Part shown: piece by piece, positions 47,955-57,338 of the stretch | Layout of the letters: each line of letters starts with the position of its first letter | Numbering within the stretch: the stretch's first letter is position 1 | DNA from: Pseudoalteromonas rubra | Lineage (GTDB): Bacteria > Pseudomonadota > Gammaproteobacteria > Enterobacterales > Alteromonadaceae | DNA: 64,000 nucleotides | Assembly: GCF_001482385.1 (NCBI RefSeq) | Contig: NZ_CP013611.1 | Coordinates: forward strand, 2,108,001-2,172,000 | Direction of reading: 5' to 3' | Translations under genes and position numbers: made by a program | The notes under the pieces: model-generated | Told to the model about the DNA's origin: nothing | The model's input: only the letters and a program-made list of their open reading frames with translations | Databases searched by the model: none

Positions 47955-49127
47955 GTGTATCGGATTTCTGAATTGGCGGCACAGCTGGGTTTGTCGCGCT
48001 CTACTTTGTTGTATTACGAAAAGCGGGGGCTGATCTGTGGCAACCGGGCCAACAATGGTTATCGGGTTTATGGCGAGCGAGACTTACAAAAGCTCAGACT
48101 GCTGCAACAGCTACAGGCTGGCGGACTAACGCTGAGTGAATGCAAACAGGCGCTGGAGGCCAAGCTAGATCGCACCGTGCTCAGCAACAGGCTCGCTGAG
48201 CTGGAAAGCGAAATTGCACATAAGCAGCAGGCGCATACTTTGCTGTCTGCCCTGCTTGGGCGCGGTTCACTGCGCGACTGGCATGCACAGGCCAATAAAC
48301 TGGCACCCGATGCACACAGAAACTGGCTTGAACAACAAGGGTTTGATGAACAACAAACCCTGTATTTAAAATGGTTATCAAAAGACATGAACGAACACGA
48401 CACTTATATGGCCGACTTTATGGCGGTCTTTCATCAGTTAGAACGCTGGGGGCCCGGCAGTAATACCGATACACGTAAGGCGTTAACGCACATTCCTTTT
48501 ACACCGCACACCGTGCTGGACATCGGCTGTGGTAAGGGCTTTGCTACTGAGTTACTCGCACAGGAGACACAAGCGCAGATCACGGCGGTGGATAATGAAG
48601 CGCAGGCAATCGATAGCCTGGCGGCGCGACTAAAACACGCGGAACTGGACGAACGTGTCACCCCTCTGTGTGCCAGTATGACTGCTTTGCCCTTTCAGAG
48701 CGGCAGCTTTGATCTGCTCTGGGCCGAAAGCTCCGCTTACATAATGGGCTTTGAAGCGGCACTAAATGCCTGGCGTCCCTTACTGCGCTCAGCAGGCTGC
48801 CTGATGGTCAGCGATTTGGTGTGGTTAAACGAGACGCCCTCTCAGGAGGCAATCACCTTCTGGCAACAGGAATACCCGGATATGCAAACAGTTGCTGTAC
48901 GACTGGCACAGATTGAGCAGGCCGGTTTTCGGGTCTTAAGCCACTTTACGCTGAGTGAGCAGGCCTGGGCAGACTATTATGTGCCGCTCAAAGCTGAGGT
49001 TACACAACGACTGAGCCACCAGCCAGATTCCGCTGCGCTTCAGGACATGGCCCGGGAAATTGCCATCTACGAGCGTTATCTGGGCGAGTTTGGCTACCAG
49101 GTGTTTGTGCTGCAACGCAGCGATTGA
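47955..49127 (+). CDS. MerR-family regulator fused to a SAM-dependent methyltransferase
   Basis: About 390 residues from a GTG at 47955 (GAGGAG nine bases before; a TTG three bases earlier is possible, and the frame opens at 47913). Residues 1-70 form a MerR winged helix: YRISELAAQLGLSRSTLLYYEKRG, then NGYRVYGERDLQKL. A coiled coil follows to about 110. The C-terminal half is a class I methyltransferase with motif I VLDIGCGKGFATELL near residue 187, an acidic TAVDNE strand end, and DLLWAESSAYIMGF. MerR proteins normally carry a small ligand-binding tail; a full enzyme in that place is unusual and may couple methylation or SAM binding to transcription. Substrate unknown. Confidence 0.85.
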   Translation: MYRISELAAQLGLSRSTLLYYEKRGLICGNRANNGYRVYGERDLQKLRLLQQLQAGGLTLSECKQALEAKLDRTVLSNRLAELESEIAHKQQAHTLLSALLGRGSLRDWHAQANKLAPDAHRNWLEQQGFDEQQTLYLKWLSKDMNEHDTYMADFMAVFHQLERWGPGSNTDTRKALTHIPFTPHTVLDIGCGKGFATELLAQETQAQITAVDNEAQAIDSLAARLKHAELDERVTPLCASMTALPFQSGSFDLLWAESSAYIMGFEAALNAWRPLLRSAGCLMVSDLVWLNETPSQEAITFWQQEYPDMQTVAVRLAQIEQAGFRVLSHFTLSEQAWADYYVPLKAEVTQRLSHQPDSAALQDMAREIAIYERYLGEFGYQVFVLQRSD

Positions 49128-49237
49128 ACATGATGAGGCTGGTAAGTTAGGTGATATGGCTTTAAAATAACTCTTTTGGACAACCAGCGGTGTTGCAACG
49201 TTCACATCGCTGTACTGCAACCCTATAGGTCTGACGT

Positions 49238-49861
49238 ATGCCACATCAAAATCGCGGTAATTTGTTTATTCTTTCAGCGCCCTCTGGTGCCGGAAAGTCA
49301 AGTTTGATTAAAGCCCTGCTGGAAAGACAAGATAAAGTCAGGGTCTCGGTGTCACATACAACTCGCGCGCCTCGCCCGGGAGAGCATAATGGCGAGCACT
49401 ACCATTTTGTCTCGGTGGATGAGTTTAAAGCGCTTATCAACCAGAATGACTTTTTCGAATGGGCGCAGGTTTTTGATAACTACTACGGCACCTCTAAACA
49501 GGCCATCGAAAACCAGCTTGCACAGGGTATTGACGTGTTCCTGGACATTGACTGGCAAGGTGCCCGTCAGGTTCGCGAGCTGCTGCCTGAAGTAAAAACC
49601 ATCTTCATTCTGCCGCCGTCAAAGCAGGCACTGGAAGAGCGTTTGAATAACCGAGGGCAGGACTCTCAGGAAATCATTGCCTCGCGTATGGAGCAAGCCA
49701 AATCTGAATGCTCTCACTACAATGAATTCGACTATCTACTGGTCAATGATGACTTTGAGACTGCGCTGAATGAACTGGAGCACATCGTCGTGGCTGCGCG
49801 TCTGGAGCTGAAAAAGCAACAGTTGAGCCAGCAGGCATTGATAGCCGAACTGCTAAAGTAA
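49238..49861 (+). CDS. gmk: Guanylate kinase
   Basis: A 207-residue kinase converting GMP to GDP. The P-loop is [17 protein letters not shown], the GMP-binding segment [19 protein letters not shown], and the lid includes [16 protein letters not shown] precedes the ATG. It heads the gmk-rpoZ-spoT series. Residue pattern and length are standard. Confidence 0.97.
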   Translation: MPHQNRGNLFILSAPSGAGKSSLIKALLERQDKVRVSVSHTTRAPRPGEHNGEHYHFVSVDEFKALINQNDFFEWAQVFDNYYGTSKQAIENQLAQGIDVFLDIDWQGARQVRELLPEVKTIFILPPSKQALEERLNNRGQDSQEIIASRMEQAKSECSHYNEFDYLLVNDDFETALNELEHIVVAARLELKKQQLSQQALIAELLK

Positions 49862-49956
49862 GTCACATCGGCGGCCGACTGTTCGGGGTTTCGCACTGGC
49901 AGCAAAGATTGCTGCCATATAAAGCCATAACGACCCGATATTTTTTAACCATATAC

Positions 49957-49985
49957 TTGGCGAATCCGGCGCTTTTTAGTAGACT
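49957..49985 (+). promoter_or_regulatory. Candidate promoter of rpoZ
   Basis: TTGGCG (49957-49962) and TAGACT (49980-49985) with a 17-base spacer, about 40 bases before the rpoZ start. Each box matches four of six bases. Confidence 0.35.
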
Positions 49986-50025
49986 AGCCCTTTGCTAAAT
50001 GTATTGAATTTTTTGGAGTGCTTCG

Positions 50026-50301
50026 ATGGCTCGCGTAACAGTAGAAGACGCAGTAGATAAAATTGGTAACCGTTTCGACCTAATTCTTGTTGCAGCGCGT
50101 CGCGCTCGTCAGATTGCAGTCGGTGGTAAAGACCCTCTGGTTGAAGCTGAAAATGACAAGCCAACCGTAATCGCATTACGCGAAATCGAAAAAGGCATGG
50201 TCACCAGCGATTCACTGGACATGATCGATCGCGAAGAGCAACAAACTCAGGAAGCTGCAGAGCTTGCTGCTGTTGCTGCAATTGTGGGTGGCAATCGCTA
50301 A
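50026..50301 (+). CDS. rpoZ: RNA polymerase omega subunit
   Basis: A 91-residue protein with the omega signature [29 protein letters not shown] and [10 protein letters not shown]. Omega helps assemble RNA polymerase and forms one ppGpp site. GGAG precedes the ATG. A strong terminator follows before spoT. Confidence 0.97.
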   Translation: MARVTVEDAVDKIGNRFDLILVAARRARQIAVGGKDPLVEAENDKPTVIALREIEKGMVTSDSLDMIDREEQQTQEAAELAAVAAIVGGNR

Positions 50302-50320
50302 TCCACTGCGACCAGTACGA

Positions 50321-50354
50321 CAATAACGCCAGCTTTTTAGCTGGCGTTATTGTT
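50321..50354 (+). terminator. Intrinsic terminator after rpoZ
   Basis: CAATAACGCCAGC and GCTGGCGTTATTG pair as a 13-bp stem around TTTTTA, 20 bases after the rpoZ stop. The stem ends in TTATTG and is followed by TTTC, so read-through into spoT is possible. Confidence 0.8.
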
Positions 50355-50561
50355 TCTACAGTACAGGTCACTGAACACCTCTATCTAGACTAATAAATGT
50401 GTTAGTCGATTGGCTTCGACGTCAATTCATCGTATATTCAGTACTTAACTTATTATTAATACCAATCAAATGTCATACCGACCAGGGTAAAGGTGTTATA
50501 GCCTGACTGCAGGTAGGTTAATACGCGTTTGATATAACTTCGCTGGAACATTGGAGTGTGA

Positions 50562-52664
50562 ATGTATCTGTTTGAAGGCTTAAAGAAAAAAATATCAGAG
50601 TATCTGTCACCCGAAGATGTGGAACTGGTGCAAAAAGCCTACGTGGTTGCCCGCGAAGCGCATGAAGGGCAAACCCGCTCCAGCGGCGAGCCTTATATTA
50701 CTCACCCTGTTGAAGTCACCCAGATCCTGGCCAGTATGAAGCTGGACCACGAAACACTGATGGCAGCATTGATGCATGATGTGATCGAAGACACCGACTT
50801 CAGCCAGACCGATCTCGCCGAAATCTTCGGTGATACAGTTGCCGAACTGGTGGCGGGTGTTAGTAAGCTGGACAAACTCGACTTTAAAGATAAAAAAGAG
50901 TTTCAGGCCGAAAACTACCGTAAAATGATCATGGCCATGACCCAGGATATCCGGGTGATCCTCATCAAACTGGCTGACCGCACCCACAACATGCGCACGC
51001 TAGGCTTTTTACGTCCGGAAAAACGCCGCCGGATAGCCCGTGAAACCCTGGAAATCTTTGCCCCTATCGCCAATCGTCTTGGTATCCATGACATTAAGAA
51101 CGAACTTGAAGACCTGGGCTTTTCGGCCTTATACCCCATGCGTCACAGAGCACTCAAATCAGAAGTGGCCAAAGCGCGGGGTAACCGTAAAGAAGTGATT
51201 AGCAATATCCAGTCAGAGATAGAGTCTCGCCTGGAAGAAGCAGGCATTGATGCGTCGGTCAGTGGCCGTGAAAAGCACCTGTACAGCATTTATAAAAAGA
51301 TGCTCAACAAAGAGCTGCTGTTCAACGAAGTGATGGACATTTACGCTTTTCGCATCAACGTCAACAGCATAGATACCTGCTACCGGGTGCTGGGTGTGGC
51401 ACACAACCTTTACAAGCCCATAGAAACCCGTTTTAAAGACTACATTGCTGTACCTAAGACCAATGGCTATCAGTCACTGCATACCTCTTTGGTCGGGCCG
51501 CATGGTATTCCGGTAGAGATCCAAATTCGCACCCATGATATGGATCATATGGCTGATAAAGGGGTTGCAGCGCACTGGATGTATAAAAAGTCCGGCGACA
51601 CGGCGGGCCATACCGCACAGCAACGCGCCAGACAATGGATGCAAAGCCTGCTTGAGTTACAACAAAGTGCTGGCTCATCGTTTGAGTTTGTCGAAAACGT
51701 GAAGACCGAGCTGTTCCCGGAAGAAATTTATGTCTTTACGCCGGATGGGCGCATCATTGAATTACCTATGGGCGCAACAGCCGTCGACTTTGCCTATGCC
51801 GTTCATACCGACGTCGGTAACACCTGTGTTGGCGCGCGCGTTAACCGTAAGCCTTATCCACTCAGCAAAGCGCTGGACACCGGGCAAACTGTTGAGGTGA
51901 TCACCAGTTCTGGTGCACACCCCAATGCCACCTGGTTAAACTTTATTGTCACAGGTAAAGCGCGCTTGGGAGTACGTAACTACCTTAAGAGCCAGCACCA
52001 GGAAGAGTCTATCCTGCTGGGTCGACGCTTACTTGACTCCGCACTGGGTGAACATAAGCTGGACGATATTCCAACCGAGCAAATAGACCGAGTACTGGAA
52101 GAGAATGACCTGAACACCGTGCTTGAGCTGCTAGTGGAAATTGGCAACGGCAACATCATGAGTATGCTAGTTGCAAAGCGCCTGCTACAAGCCGATGATG
52201 AAATCGAGAGCCTGGCACAAAAAGCCAAAGCGCCGATCATTGGTACAGAAGGTATGCTGGTCACTTATGCCAAGTGTTGCCGACCTGTCCCGGGTGATGA
52301 CATTACCGCCTATGTTAGCCAGGGCAAGGGCTTAATGGTCCACCGCCAGGAATGTAAAAACATTAAAGGCTGGCAAAATGAACGTGCCAAGTACTTTGTG
52401 GTAAAGTGGGAAGATAACCCCGAAAAAGAATACATCGCAGCACTGCGGGTTGAGATCATCAACCACCAGGGTGCGTTGGCCAAATTAACCAATGTGGTTG
52501 CAAGTACACAAGCCAATATTGTGGAGATTGCAACCGAAGAAAAAGAGAGCAACCTGTACGTGATTGACCTGGGTGTTACCGTCAAAGACAGGATCCACGT
52601 TGCAAATATTATGCGCCGGATCCGGGTAATGCCAGATGTACAACGTGTAACCAGGAAGCGATAA
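50562..52664 (+). CDS. spoT: Bifunctional (p)ppGpp synthetase/hydrolase SpoT
   Basis: A 700-residue cytosolic enzyme. The N-terminal HD hydrolase shows [30 protein letters not shown] (HD pair) and [11 protein letters not shown]. The synthetase region shows [20 protein letters not shown] and [23 protein letters not shown] (about 385-445) and C-terminal ACT (about 630-700) domains follow. The intact HD site fits SpoT, not RelA. Preceded by GGAG before the ATG. The 260-base gap after rpoZ holds only the terminator. Confidence 0.97.
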   Translation: MYLFEGLKKKISEYLSPEDVELVQKAYVVAREAHEGQTRSSGEPYITHPVEVTQILASMKLDHETLMAALMHDVIEDTDFSQTDLAEIFGDTVAELVAGVSKLDKLDFKDKKEFQAENYRKMIMAMTQDIRVILIKLADRTHNMRTLGFLRPEKRRRIARETLEIFAPIANRLGIHDIKNELEDLGFSALYPMRHRALKSEVAKARGNRKEVISNIQSEIESRLEEAGIDASVSGREKHLYSIYKKMLNKELLFNEVMDIYAFRINVNSIDTCYRVLGVAHNLYKPIETRFKDYIAVPKTNGYQSLHTSLVGPHGIPVEIQIRTHDMDHMADKGVAAHWMYKKSGDTAGHTAQQRARQWMQSLLELQQSAGSSFEFVENVKTELFPEEIYVFTPDGRIIELPMGATAVDFAYAVHTDVGNTCVGARVNRKPYPLSKALDTGQTVEVITSSGAHPNATWLNFIVTGKARLGVRNYLKSQHQEESILLGRRLLDSALGEHKLDDIPTEQIDRVLEENDLNTVLELLVEIGNGNIMSMLVAKRLLQADDEIESLAQKAKAPIIGTEGMLVTYAKCCRPVPGDDITAYVSQGKGLMVHRQECKNIKGWQNERAKYFVVKWEDNPEKEYIAALRVEIINHQGALAKLTNVVASTQANIVEIATEEKESNLYVIDLGVTVKDRIHVANIMRRIRVMPDVQRVTRKR

Positions 52665-52674
52665 AGGAAAGACA

Positions 52675-53067
52675 ATGAATAAAGCCATTATTTCAACCGA
52701 TCAGGCGCCGGCAGCAATCGGCACCTACAGTCAGGCAGTTAAAGTCGGTACGGCGGTTTACCTTTCGGGGCAGATCCCTTTGGTGCCTGGAACAATGGAA
52801 GTGATCTCAGAAGATTTTGCAGAGCAAACACAACAGGTTTTTAAAAACCTGACTGCCGTGTGTGAAGAAGCGGGCGGCCAGTTGCAAGACATGGTCAAGG
52901 TTAACATCTTCCTGACTGACTTGAGCAACTTTGCTACCGTCAATGAGATCATGAGTCAGCACTTTAAAACGCCCTACCCGGCACGGGCTGCTATCGGCGT
53001 AAAAGAGCTGCCTAAGGGCGTACAAATTGAGATTGATGGCATCATGGAGCTGCCTTCAACCAACTAA
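52675..53067 (+). CDS. ridA: RidA family enamine/imine deaminase
   Basis: A 130-residue protein that hydrolyses reactive 2-aminoacrylate and protects PLP enzymes. Conserved parts are [25 protein letters not shown], the Arg of [19 protein letters not shown] and EIDGIME at the C-terminus. AGGAAAG lies upstream and only 10 bases separate it from spoT, so they may be cotranscribed. Spo-RidA neighbours are also seen in pseudomonads. Confidence 0.95.
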   Translation: MNKAIISTDQAPAAIGTYSQAVKVGTAVYLSGQIPLVPGTMEVISEDFAEQTQQVFKNLTAVCEEAGGQLQDMVKVNIFLTDLSNFATVNEIMSQHFKTPYPARAAIGVKELPKGVQIEIDGIMELPSTN

Positions 53068-53095
53068 GGCGCCGTGTCTATTAGTTATATAACTC

Positions 53096-53121
53096 AAGCC
53101 CGCTTAATGCGGGCTTTTACT
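53096..53121 (+). terminator. Intrinsic terminator after ridA
   Basis: AAGCCCGC, loop TTAAT, GCGGGCTTTTACTT: an eight-bp stem with a T-rich tail 28 bases after the stop codon. Confidence 0.82.
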
Positions 53122-53298
53122 TATCTGTACAATGATTTTTCATGCTCTTAACTTTGATCTTAAACACTTGACCGCATACTATTAATTTAGCAATCTGGTG
53201 TTATACGAAGCACTTTGTGCAACTTTGGTAACGCCGCATTTTTAGGCAATTTGAGGTATTCATTATCGTAGTTGGTTTAAAGCAATAAGGATAAGCCT

Positions 53299-54909
53299 GT
53301 GTTTAAACTCGCAAAAAATGGCAATATATTGATGGACGTCGCTGCTGCGTCGCCCCCCAGTGCAGCGTTTGTGGTTGAAGCACTCGAGCGCACTCCCTAT
53401 GCTGACTGTGCAATAGATCATGAATCTATTGCCGCTTACTTCAAACAAGATACGCCTGTCACTCAGCTGATTGTGGCGCAACAAAAAGATGCCCATATCG
53501 AAGTCGCACTGATCAACGACAAAATGCAGGCCATCGCCAAACTCACTACCGCACAGGGTGGTAAAATGATCAGCCTGGAAGATGCCAAGCGCGCCATAGT
53601 CAAAGTCGGTGTCACCCGGGGCTACAAACAGGTTTATCTCGAGAATTTACTCAAGCAACAGCTTGAGTCCATACCAGGTACTGAGGTAACCGGTGTAATC
53701 GCACAAGGGCGGCCACCTGAAAATGGCCTGCCTGCAAAGTTAATTCCCCATGTTCAAACATTGAAAGAGCGCCTGAACCAACCCAAGTTACGTGAAGACG
53801 GCACCGTCGATATGCGCGACTTTGGCGCATTGGCCAGTGTTGCCCCCGGTACTTTACTGGTCACGCAAAGACCGGCAACCCCTGGGAAAGAAGGTTTTAC
53901 GGTTACCGGAGACAGCATTACACCTAAGCCTGGAGATAGCTTTCAGCTGGTGGCCGGTGAAGGCACCAAGATTTCCCCAACTAACCCATTACAACTGATC
54001 TCAACTATTGCCGGTTGTCCGTCGGATATTCAGAATGGTATGCGGGTAGACGATATCTATACCATCAGTGACGTCAATGTGCGAAGCGGCCATATTGAAT
54101 TTAGCGGCAGTGTGCTGGTTACCCATAATGTCGACCCAGGCATGAAGATCAAAGCGCACGGTGATATCACGGTCATGGGGACCGTAGAGTCGGGGGAATT
54201 GACTTCCGATGGTAACATCGAAGTACGTGGTGGTGTTATTGGTCACCTGGATCATCGCAATGACGATCAAGGGCTCACCTGCCGTTTGATAGCCAAAGGC
54301 GACGTCCAGATCAGCCACGGTCAGTACACCTACCTGGAAGGCAACAATGTCTTTATCCAGAAACAAAGTAATCACTGTGATATCAAAGCTGCAAACCTGC
54401 TACAGGTTGGCCTGGATGAGTCGCCCAAGGGCAAGCTGATCGGCGGCACCATATTTGATGCAAAAATGCTGGTTGCTGGCGAAATCGGCAGCAGCTCAGG
54501 GGCAACCATGGCAATCTATCTGGCACGCAGTGGTATAGAAATCACTGAACGAACTGATCTGTGCCTGAAGGAACTAAGCCTAACCGATGAACAGATCGAC
54601 AATTTGCAAAAAGCCGTCGAAAAAGCCGAACACGTGAAAGACGCCGATAAGAAAAAAGCCTTGCTGGCCAAGATAGGTGCCACACAGAAGCACTATTGTA
54701 AGCAGGCCGAGGCGCTGGAGCATCAGCTGTCAGAGTTAGACCATACTTTGCATGACTTACTCGATAACACTCAGCTAGTGGTCAATACCTCGCTGCACTC
54801 AGGCGTCGAGATACATATTTTCGACAAGGTCTATAAAACCAATCGCAGCTATCCGCCATGCAGCGCCAGATTACTTGAAGGCAAAATAGAAATTGAATTT
54901 AAGATGTGA
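53299..54909 (+). CDS. FapA / DUF342 family protein
   Basis: A 536-residue protein with a GTG start at 53299 and AAGG eight bases before it. The central DUF342 part has the right-handed repeat region VLVTHNVDPGMKIKAHGDITVMGTVESGELTSDGNIEVRGGVIG near residues 270-315, followed by a coiled coil (about 430-490). In Vibrio a member (FapA) is needed for polar flagellum assembly; whether that holds here is unknown since no flagellar gene is near. It sits between ridA and asnA. Confidence 0.85.
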   Translation: MFKLAKNGNILMDVAAASPPSAAFVVEALERTPYADCAIDHESIAAYFKQDTPVTQLIVAQQKDAHIEVALINDKMQAIAKLTTAQGGKMISLEDAKRAIVKVGVTRGYKQVYLENLLKQQLESIPGTEVTGVIAQGRPPENGLPAKLIPHVQTLKERLNQPKLREDGTVDMRDFGALASVAPGTLLVTQRPATPGKEGFTVTGDSITPKPGDSFQLVAGEGTKISPTNPLQLISTIAGCPSDIQNGMRVDDIYTISDVNVRSGHIEFSGSVLVTHNVDPGMKIKAHGDITVMGTVESGELTSDGNIEVRGGVIGHLDHRNDDQGLTCRLIAKGDVQISHGQYTYLEGNNVFIQKQSNHCDIKAANLLQVGLDESPKGKLIGGTIFDAKMLVAGEIGSSSGATMAIYLARSGIEITERTDLCLKELSLTDEQIDNLQKAVEKAEHVKDADKKKALLAKIGATQKHYCKQAEALEHQLSELDHTLHDLLDNTQLVVNTSLHSGVEIHIFDKVYKTNRSYPPCSARLLEGKIEIEFKM

Positions 54910-54931
54910 GGGAGCCCAACCGGGCTCCCTC
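54908..54931. terminator. Stem-loop between the FapA gene and asnA
   Basis: GAGGGAGCCC, loop AACC, GGGCTCCCTC: a perfect ten-bp GC-rich stem in the gap between convergent genes, without a T run. It overlaps the FapA stop codon (TGA 54907-54909). It probably ends or stabilises both transcripts. Confidence 0.65.
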
Positions 54932-54951
54932 ATTGAGTGTCGCCATCGCCT

Positions 54952-55947
54952 CTAAAGTAACCCAGAAACTTCAGTTTTAATATGCTCAGGCCACACACCA
55001 ACCTGGACCTGACCGATATGTTGCTTTTGTAATAACAACATCACCAAACGAGACTGGCCAATACCACCACCTATGGTTTGTGGTAATGCCCCCGCCAGCA
55101 AACTCTGGTGCCAGTCCTGCTCTAACCTTTGCTCATCCTGCGTCAGACTCAATTGGCGTTGCAAGCTGTCCGGACATACCCGGATCCCCATAGAGGAAAT
55201 TTCAAAGGCATCTTCGAGCACGGGGTTCCAGACCAGAATATCACCGTTCAACCCTTGATACTGCTCACACGTTGGCGTTGACCAGTCGTCGTAATCCGGT
55301 GCTCTGACATCATGGATTTTGCCATCTCCCAGTTCACCGCCGATACCAATCAGAAACACAGCACCGTACTCCTGAGCAATCGCTTTTTCTCTTTGCTTAG
55401 CACTAAAGTCAGGATACATAAGGCGCAGCGCCTCACTGTGTACAAACGTGATTTGCTCCGGTAAAAACGGCGTCAGCCCATATTCAGAAGCCAGTTGCTG
55501 TTCAGTTTCACGGATCGCGCCATATAATGTACGAACTGTGTCTTTGAGCTTATCTAAAGAGCGTTCAGACTGTGCACAGATCACCTGCTCCCAATCCCAC
55601 TGATCAACATACACAGAGTGTATTGGGGATAGTTTGTCTTCATCCGGGCGCAACGCCTTCATATGTGTATACAACCCCTGCCCTGCTCCAAAGCCATAGT
55701 CACCAAGCGTTTTACGCTTCCACTTCGCCAGTGAATGAACCACTTCATAGTCGCTGTCGCTGAGCGTTTTAACTTTAACCTTCACCGCTTTTTCGGTGCC
55801 ACTGAGGTTGTCCTGAATACCATCTCCTACCTTTGCCAGGATAGGTGCCTGTACTTCGATCAGGCCTAACTTATCAGTCAGTTGTTGTGAAAAAAGTGCT
55901 TTCGCACGGGCTATTTGTTGTTGTGTTTGCAGATACTGTTGCAACAT
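54952..55947 (-). CDS. asnA: Aspartate-ammonia ligase AsnA
   Basis: A 331-residue asparagine synthetase using ammonia, structurally like class II aspartyl-tRNA synthetase. Motifs are [55 protein letters not shown] and [20 protein letters not shown] precedes the ATG. It is divergent from its probable regulator gene asnC, the usual asnA-asnC layout. Confidence 0.97.
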   Translation of the reverse strand: MLQQYLQTQQQIARAKALFSQQLTDKLGLIEVQAPILAKVGDGIQDNLSGTEKAVKVKVKTLSDSDYEVVHSLAKWKRKTLGDYGFGAGQGLYTHMKALRPDEDKLSPIHSVYVDQWDWEQVICAQSERSLDKLKDTVRTLYGAIRETEQQLASEYGLTPFLPEQITFVHSEALRLMYPDFSAKQREKAIAQEYGAVFLIGIGGELGDGKIHDVRAPDYDDWSTPTCEQYQGLNGDILVWNPVLEDAFEISSMGIRVCPDSLQRQLSLTQDEQRLEQDWHQSLLAGALPQTIGGGIGQSRLVMLLLQKQHIGQVQVGVWPEHIKTEVSGLL

Positions 55948-56126
55948 ATCGGTTTCCTCATTCCCAATGGTGTTGAATAACGATGCAGGCTTGCTGCGTT
56001 AAACCTATCCTCAACAAAAACGCACAAAGATTCAATAGTCCACAACAAAAACACCTTTACACTATTTTTTTCATCAAAAATTAGCTTTAATAATTATTGA
56101 ATCAATAATTAGCGTGCGAAATACCC

Positions 56127-56585
56127 ATGGAAAGTTATCAAATCGATAATCTCGACCGTTCTATCCTTCATGCCTTAATGGACAACGCCAGAACCCCCTA
56201 CGCCGAATTAGCCAAGCGCTTTACCGTCAGTGCGGGGACCATTCATGTACGGGTCGAGAAAATGAAACAGGCCGGTATTATAGTCGGCACGCGGGTCAGT
56301 ATAGATGCCAAACAGCTGGGTTATGATGTCTGTTGTTTTATCGGCGTAAACCTCAAGCATGCACGGGATTATCCGGCAACCATTGAGCAGCTGGAAGGCT
56401 TTGAAGAAGTTGTTGAAGCCTATTACACCACAGGCAACTACAGCATTTTTATCAAAGTCATGGCACGTTCTATTGACCATCTGCAGGACGTGCTGATCAA
56501 TAAGATCCAGACAATCGAGGCCATTCAGTCAACCGAGACCCTGATCTCCCTGCAGGCACCAATAATGCGCGAAGTAATGCCTTAG
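56127..56585 (+). CDS. asnC: Transcriptional regulator AsnC
   Basis: A 152-residue Lrp/AsnC-family protein. The HTH spans about residues 5-60 (DNLDRSILHALMDNARTPYAELAKRF) and the C-terminal RAM domain senses amino acids (VEAYYTTGNYSIFIKVMARSIDHLQD). Divergent to asnA with 179 bases between; its binding site should lie there. The gap is very AT-rich near 56060-56110, as expected of a promoter region. Confidence 0.95.
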   Translation: MESYQIDNLDRSILHALMDNARTPYAELAKRFTVSAGTIHVRVEKMKQAGIIVGTRVSIDAKQLGYDVCCFIGVNLKHARDYPATIEQLEGFEEVVEAYYTTGNYSIFIKVMARSIDHLQDVLINKIQTIEAIQSTETLISLQAPIMREVMP

Positions 56586-56634
56586 CGGGGTGCTTTTTGT
56601 TATAATCGCGGCAATTTTGTAGTTAAGAGCTGTA

Positions 56635-57336
56635 ATGATGGAAGAAAACCGTTTTCAGCGCGTGAAGCGCATTTTGGATCAACGCCAGACTGATTTAACT
56701 GTGTGCCTAGATGAAGTACACAAGCACCACAATCTGTCGGCCATAGTGCGTACAGCCGATGCGGTCGGCTGCCATCATGTTCATGCGGTATGGCCGCAAG
56801 AGCAAAGACGCCTGACCAATAACACCTCAGGTGGCAGTAAAAACTGGGTAGAAACCCATATGCACGATGACATCGATCAGGCCGTTGCCACTATCCGTGC
56901 ACAAAATCCTGGGATCCAGCTGCTGGCCACCAATCTGAGTGATACAGCCGTGGATTTTCGTGAGATTGATTATACTAAGCCAACGGCCGTTATTGTGGGA
57001 CAGGAGCGTCTTGGGATCTCAGACAGAGCGCTCGAACACGCCGATCAGCATATCGTGATCCCAATGGCTGGTATGGTACAGTCATTAAATGTCTCGGTGG
57101 CCGCCGCATTGATCTTATACGAAGCACAGCGTCAACGCGAAGCAGCAGGGCTATATCAGCGTAACGATATGCTCGATCCGGCGATTAAACACAAACTCTT
57201 GTTCGAAGGCTGTCACCCTATCATTGCTAATCGCTGTGTAGAAAAAGGCCTGCCCTACCCGGCTCTGGATGAGCTGGGTGAAATCGTGGCCGACGATGCT
57301 TTCTGGAACACACTGAAATTCAGTCAAAAAGGATAA
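56635..57336 (+). CDS. trmH: tRNA (guanosine(18)-2'-O)-methyltransferase TrmH
   Basis: A 233-residue SPOUT methyltransferase for Gm18 in the tRNA D-loop. The knot region has DEVHKHHNLSAIVRTADAVGCHHVHAVWP, AVIVGQERLGISDRAL and IPMAGMVQSLNVSVAAALIL. Two adjacent ATGs could start it. The C-terminal extra domain (about 165-233) is TrmH-type. It is three bases upstream of recG, as in E. coli spoT-trmH-recG. Confidence 0.95.
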   Translation: MMEENRFQRVKRILDQRQTDLTVCLDEVHKHHNLSAIVRTADAVGCHHVHAVWPQEQRRLTNNTSGGSKNWVETHMHDDIDQAVATIRAQNPGIQLLATNLSDTAVDFREIDYTKPTAVIVGQERLGISDRALEHADQHIVIPMAGMVQSLNVSVAAALILYEAQRQREAAGLYQRNDMLDPAIKHKLLFEGCHPIIANRCVEKGLPYPALDELGEIVADDAFWNTLKFSQKG

Positions 57337-57338
57337 TT

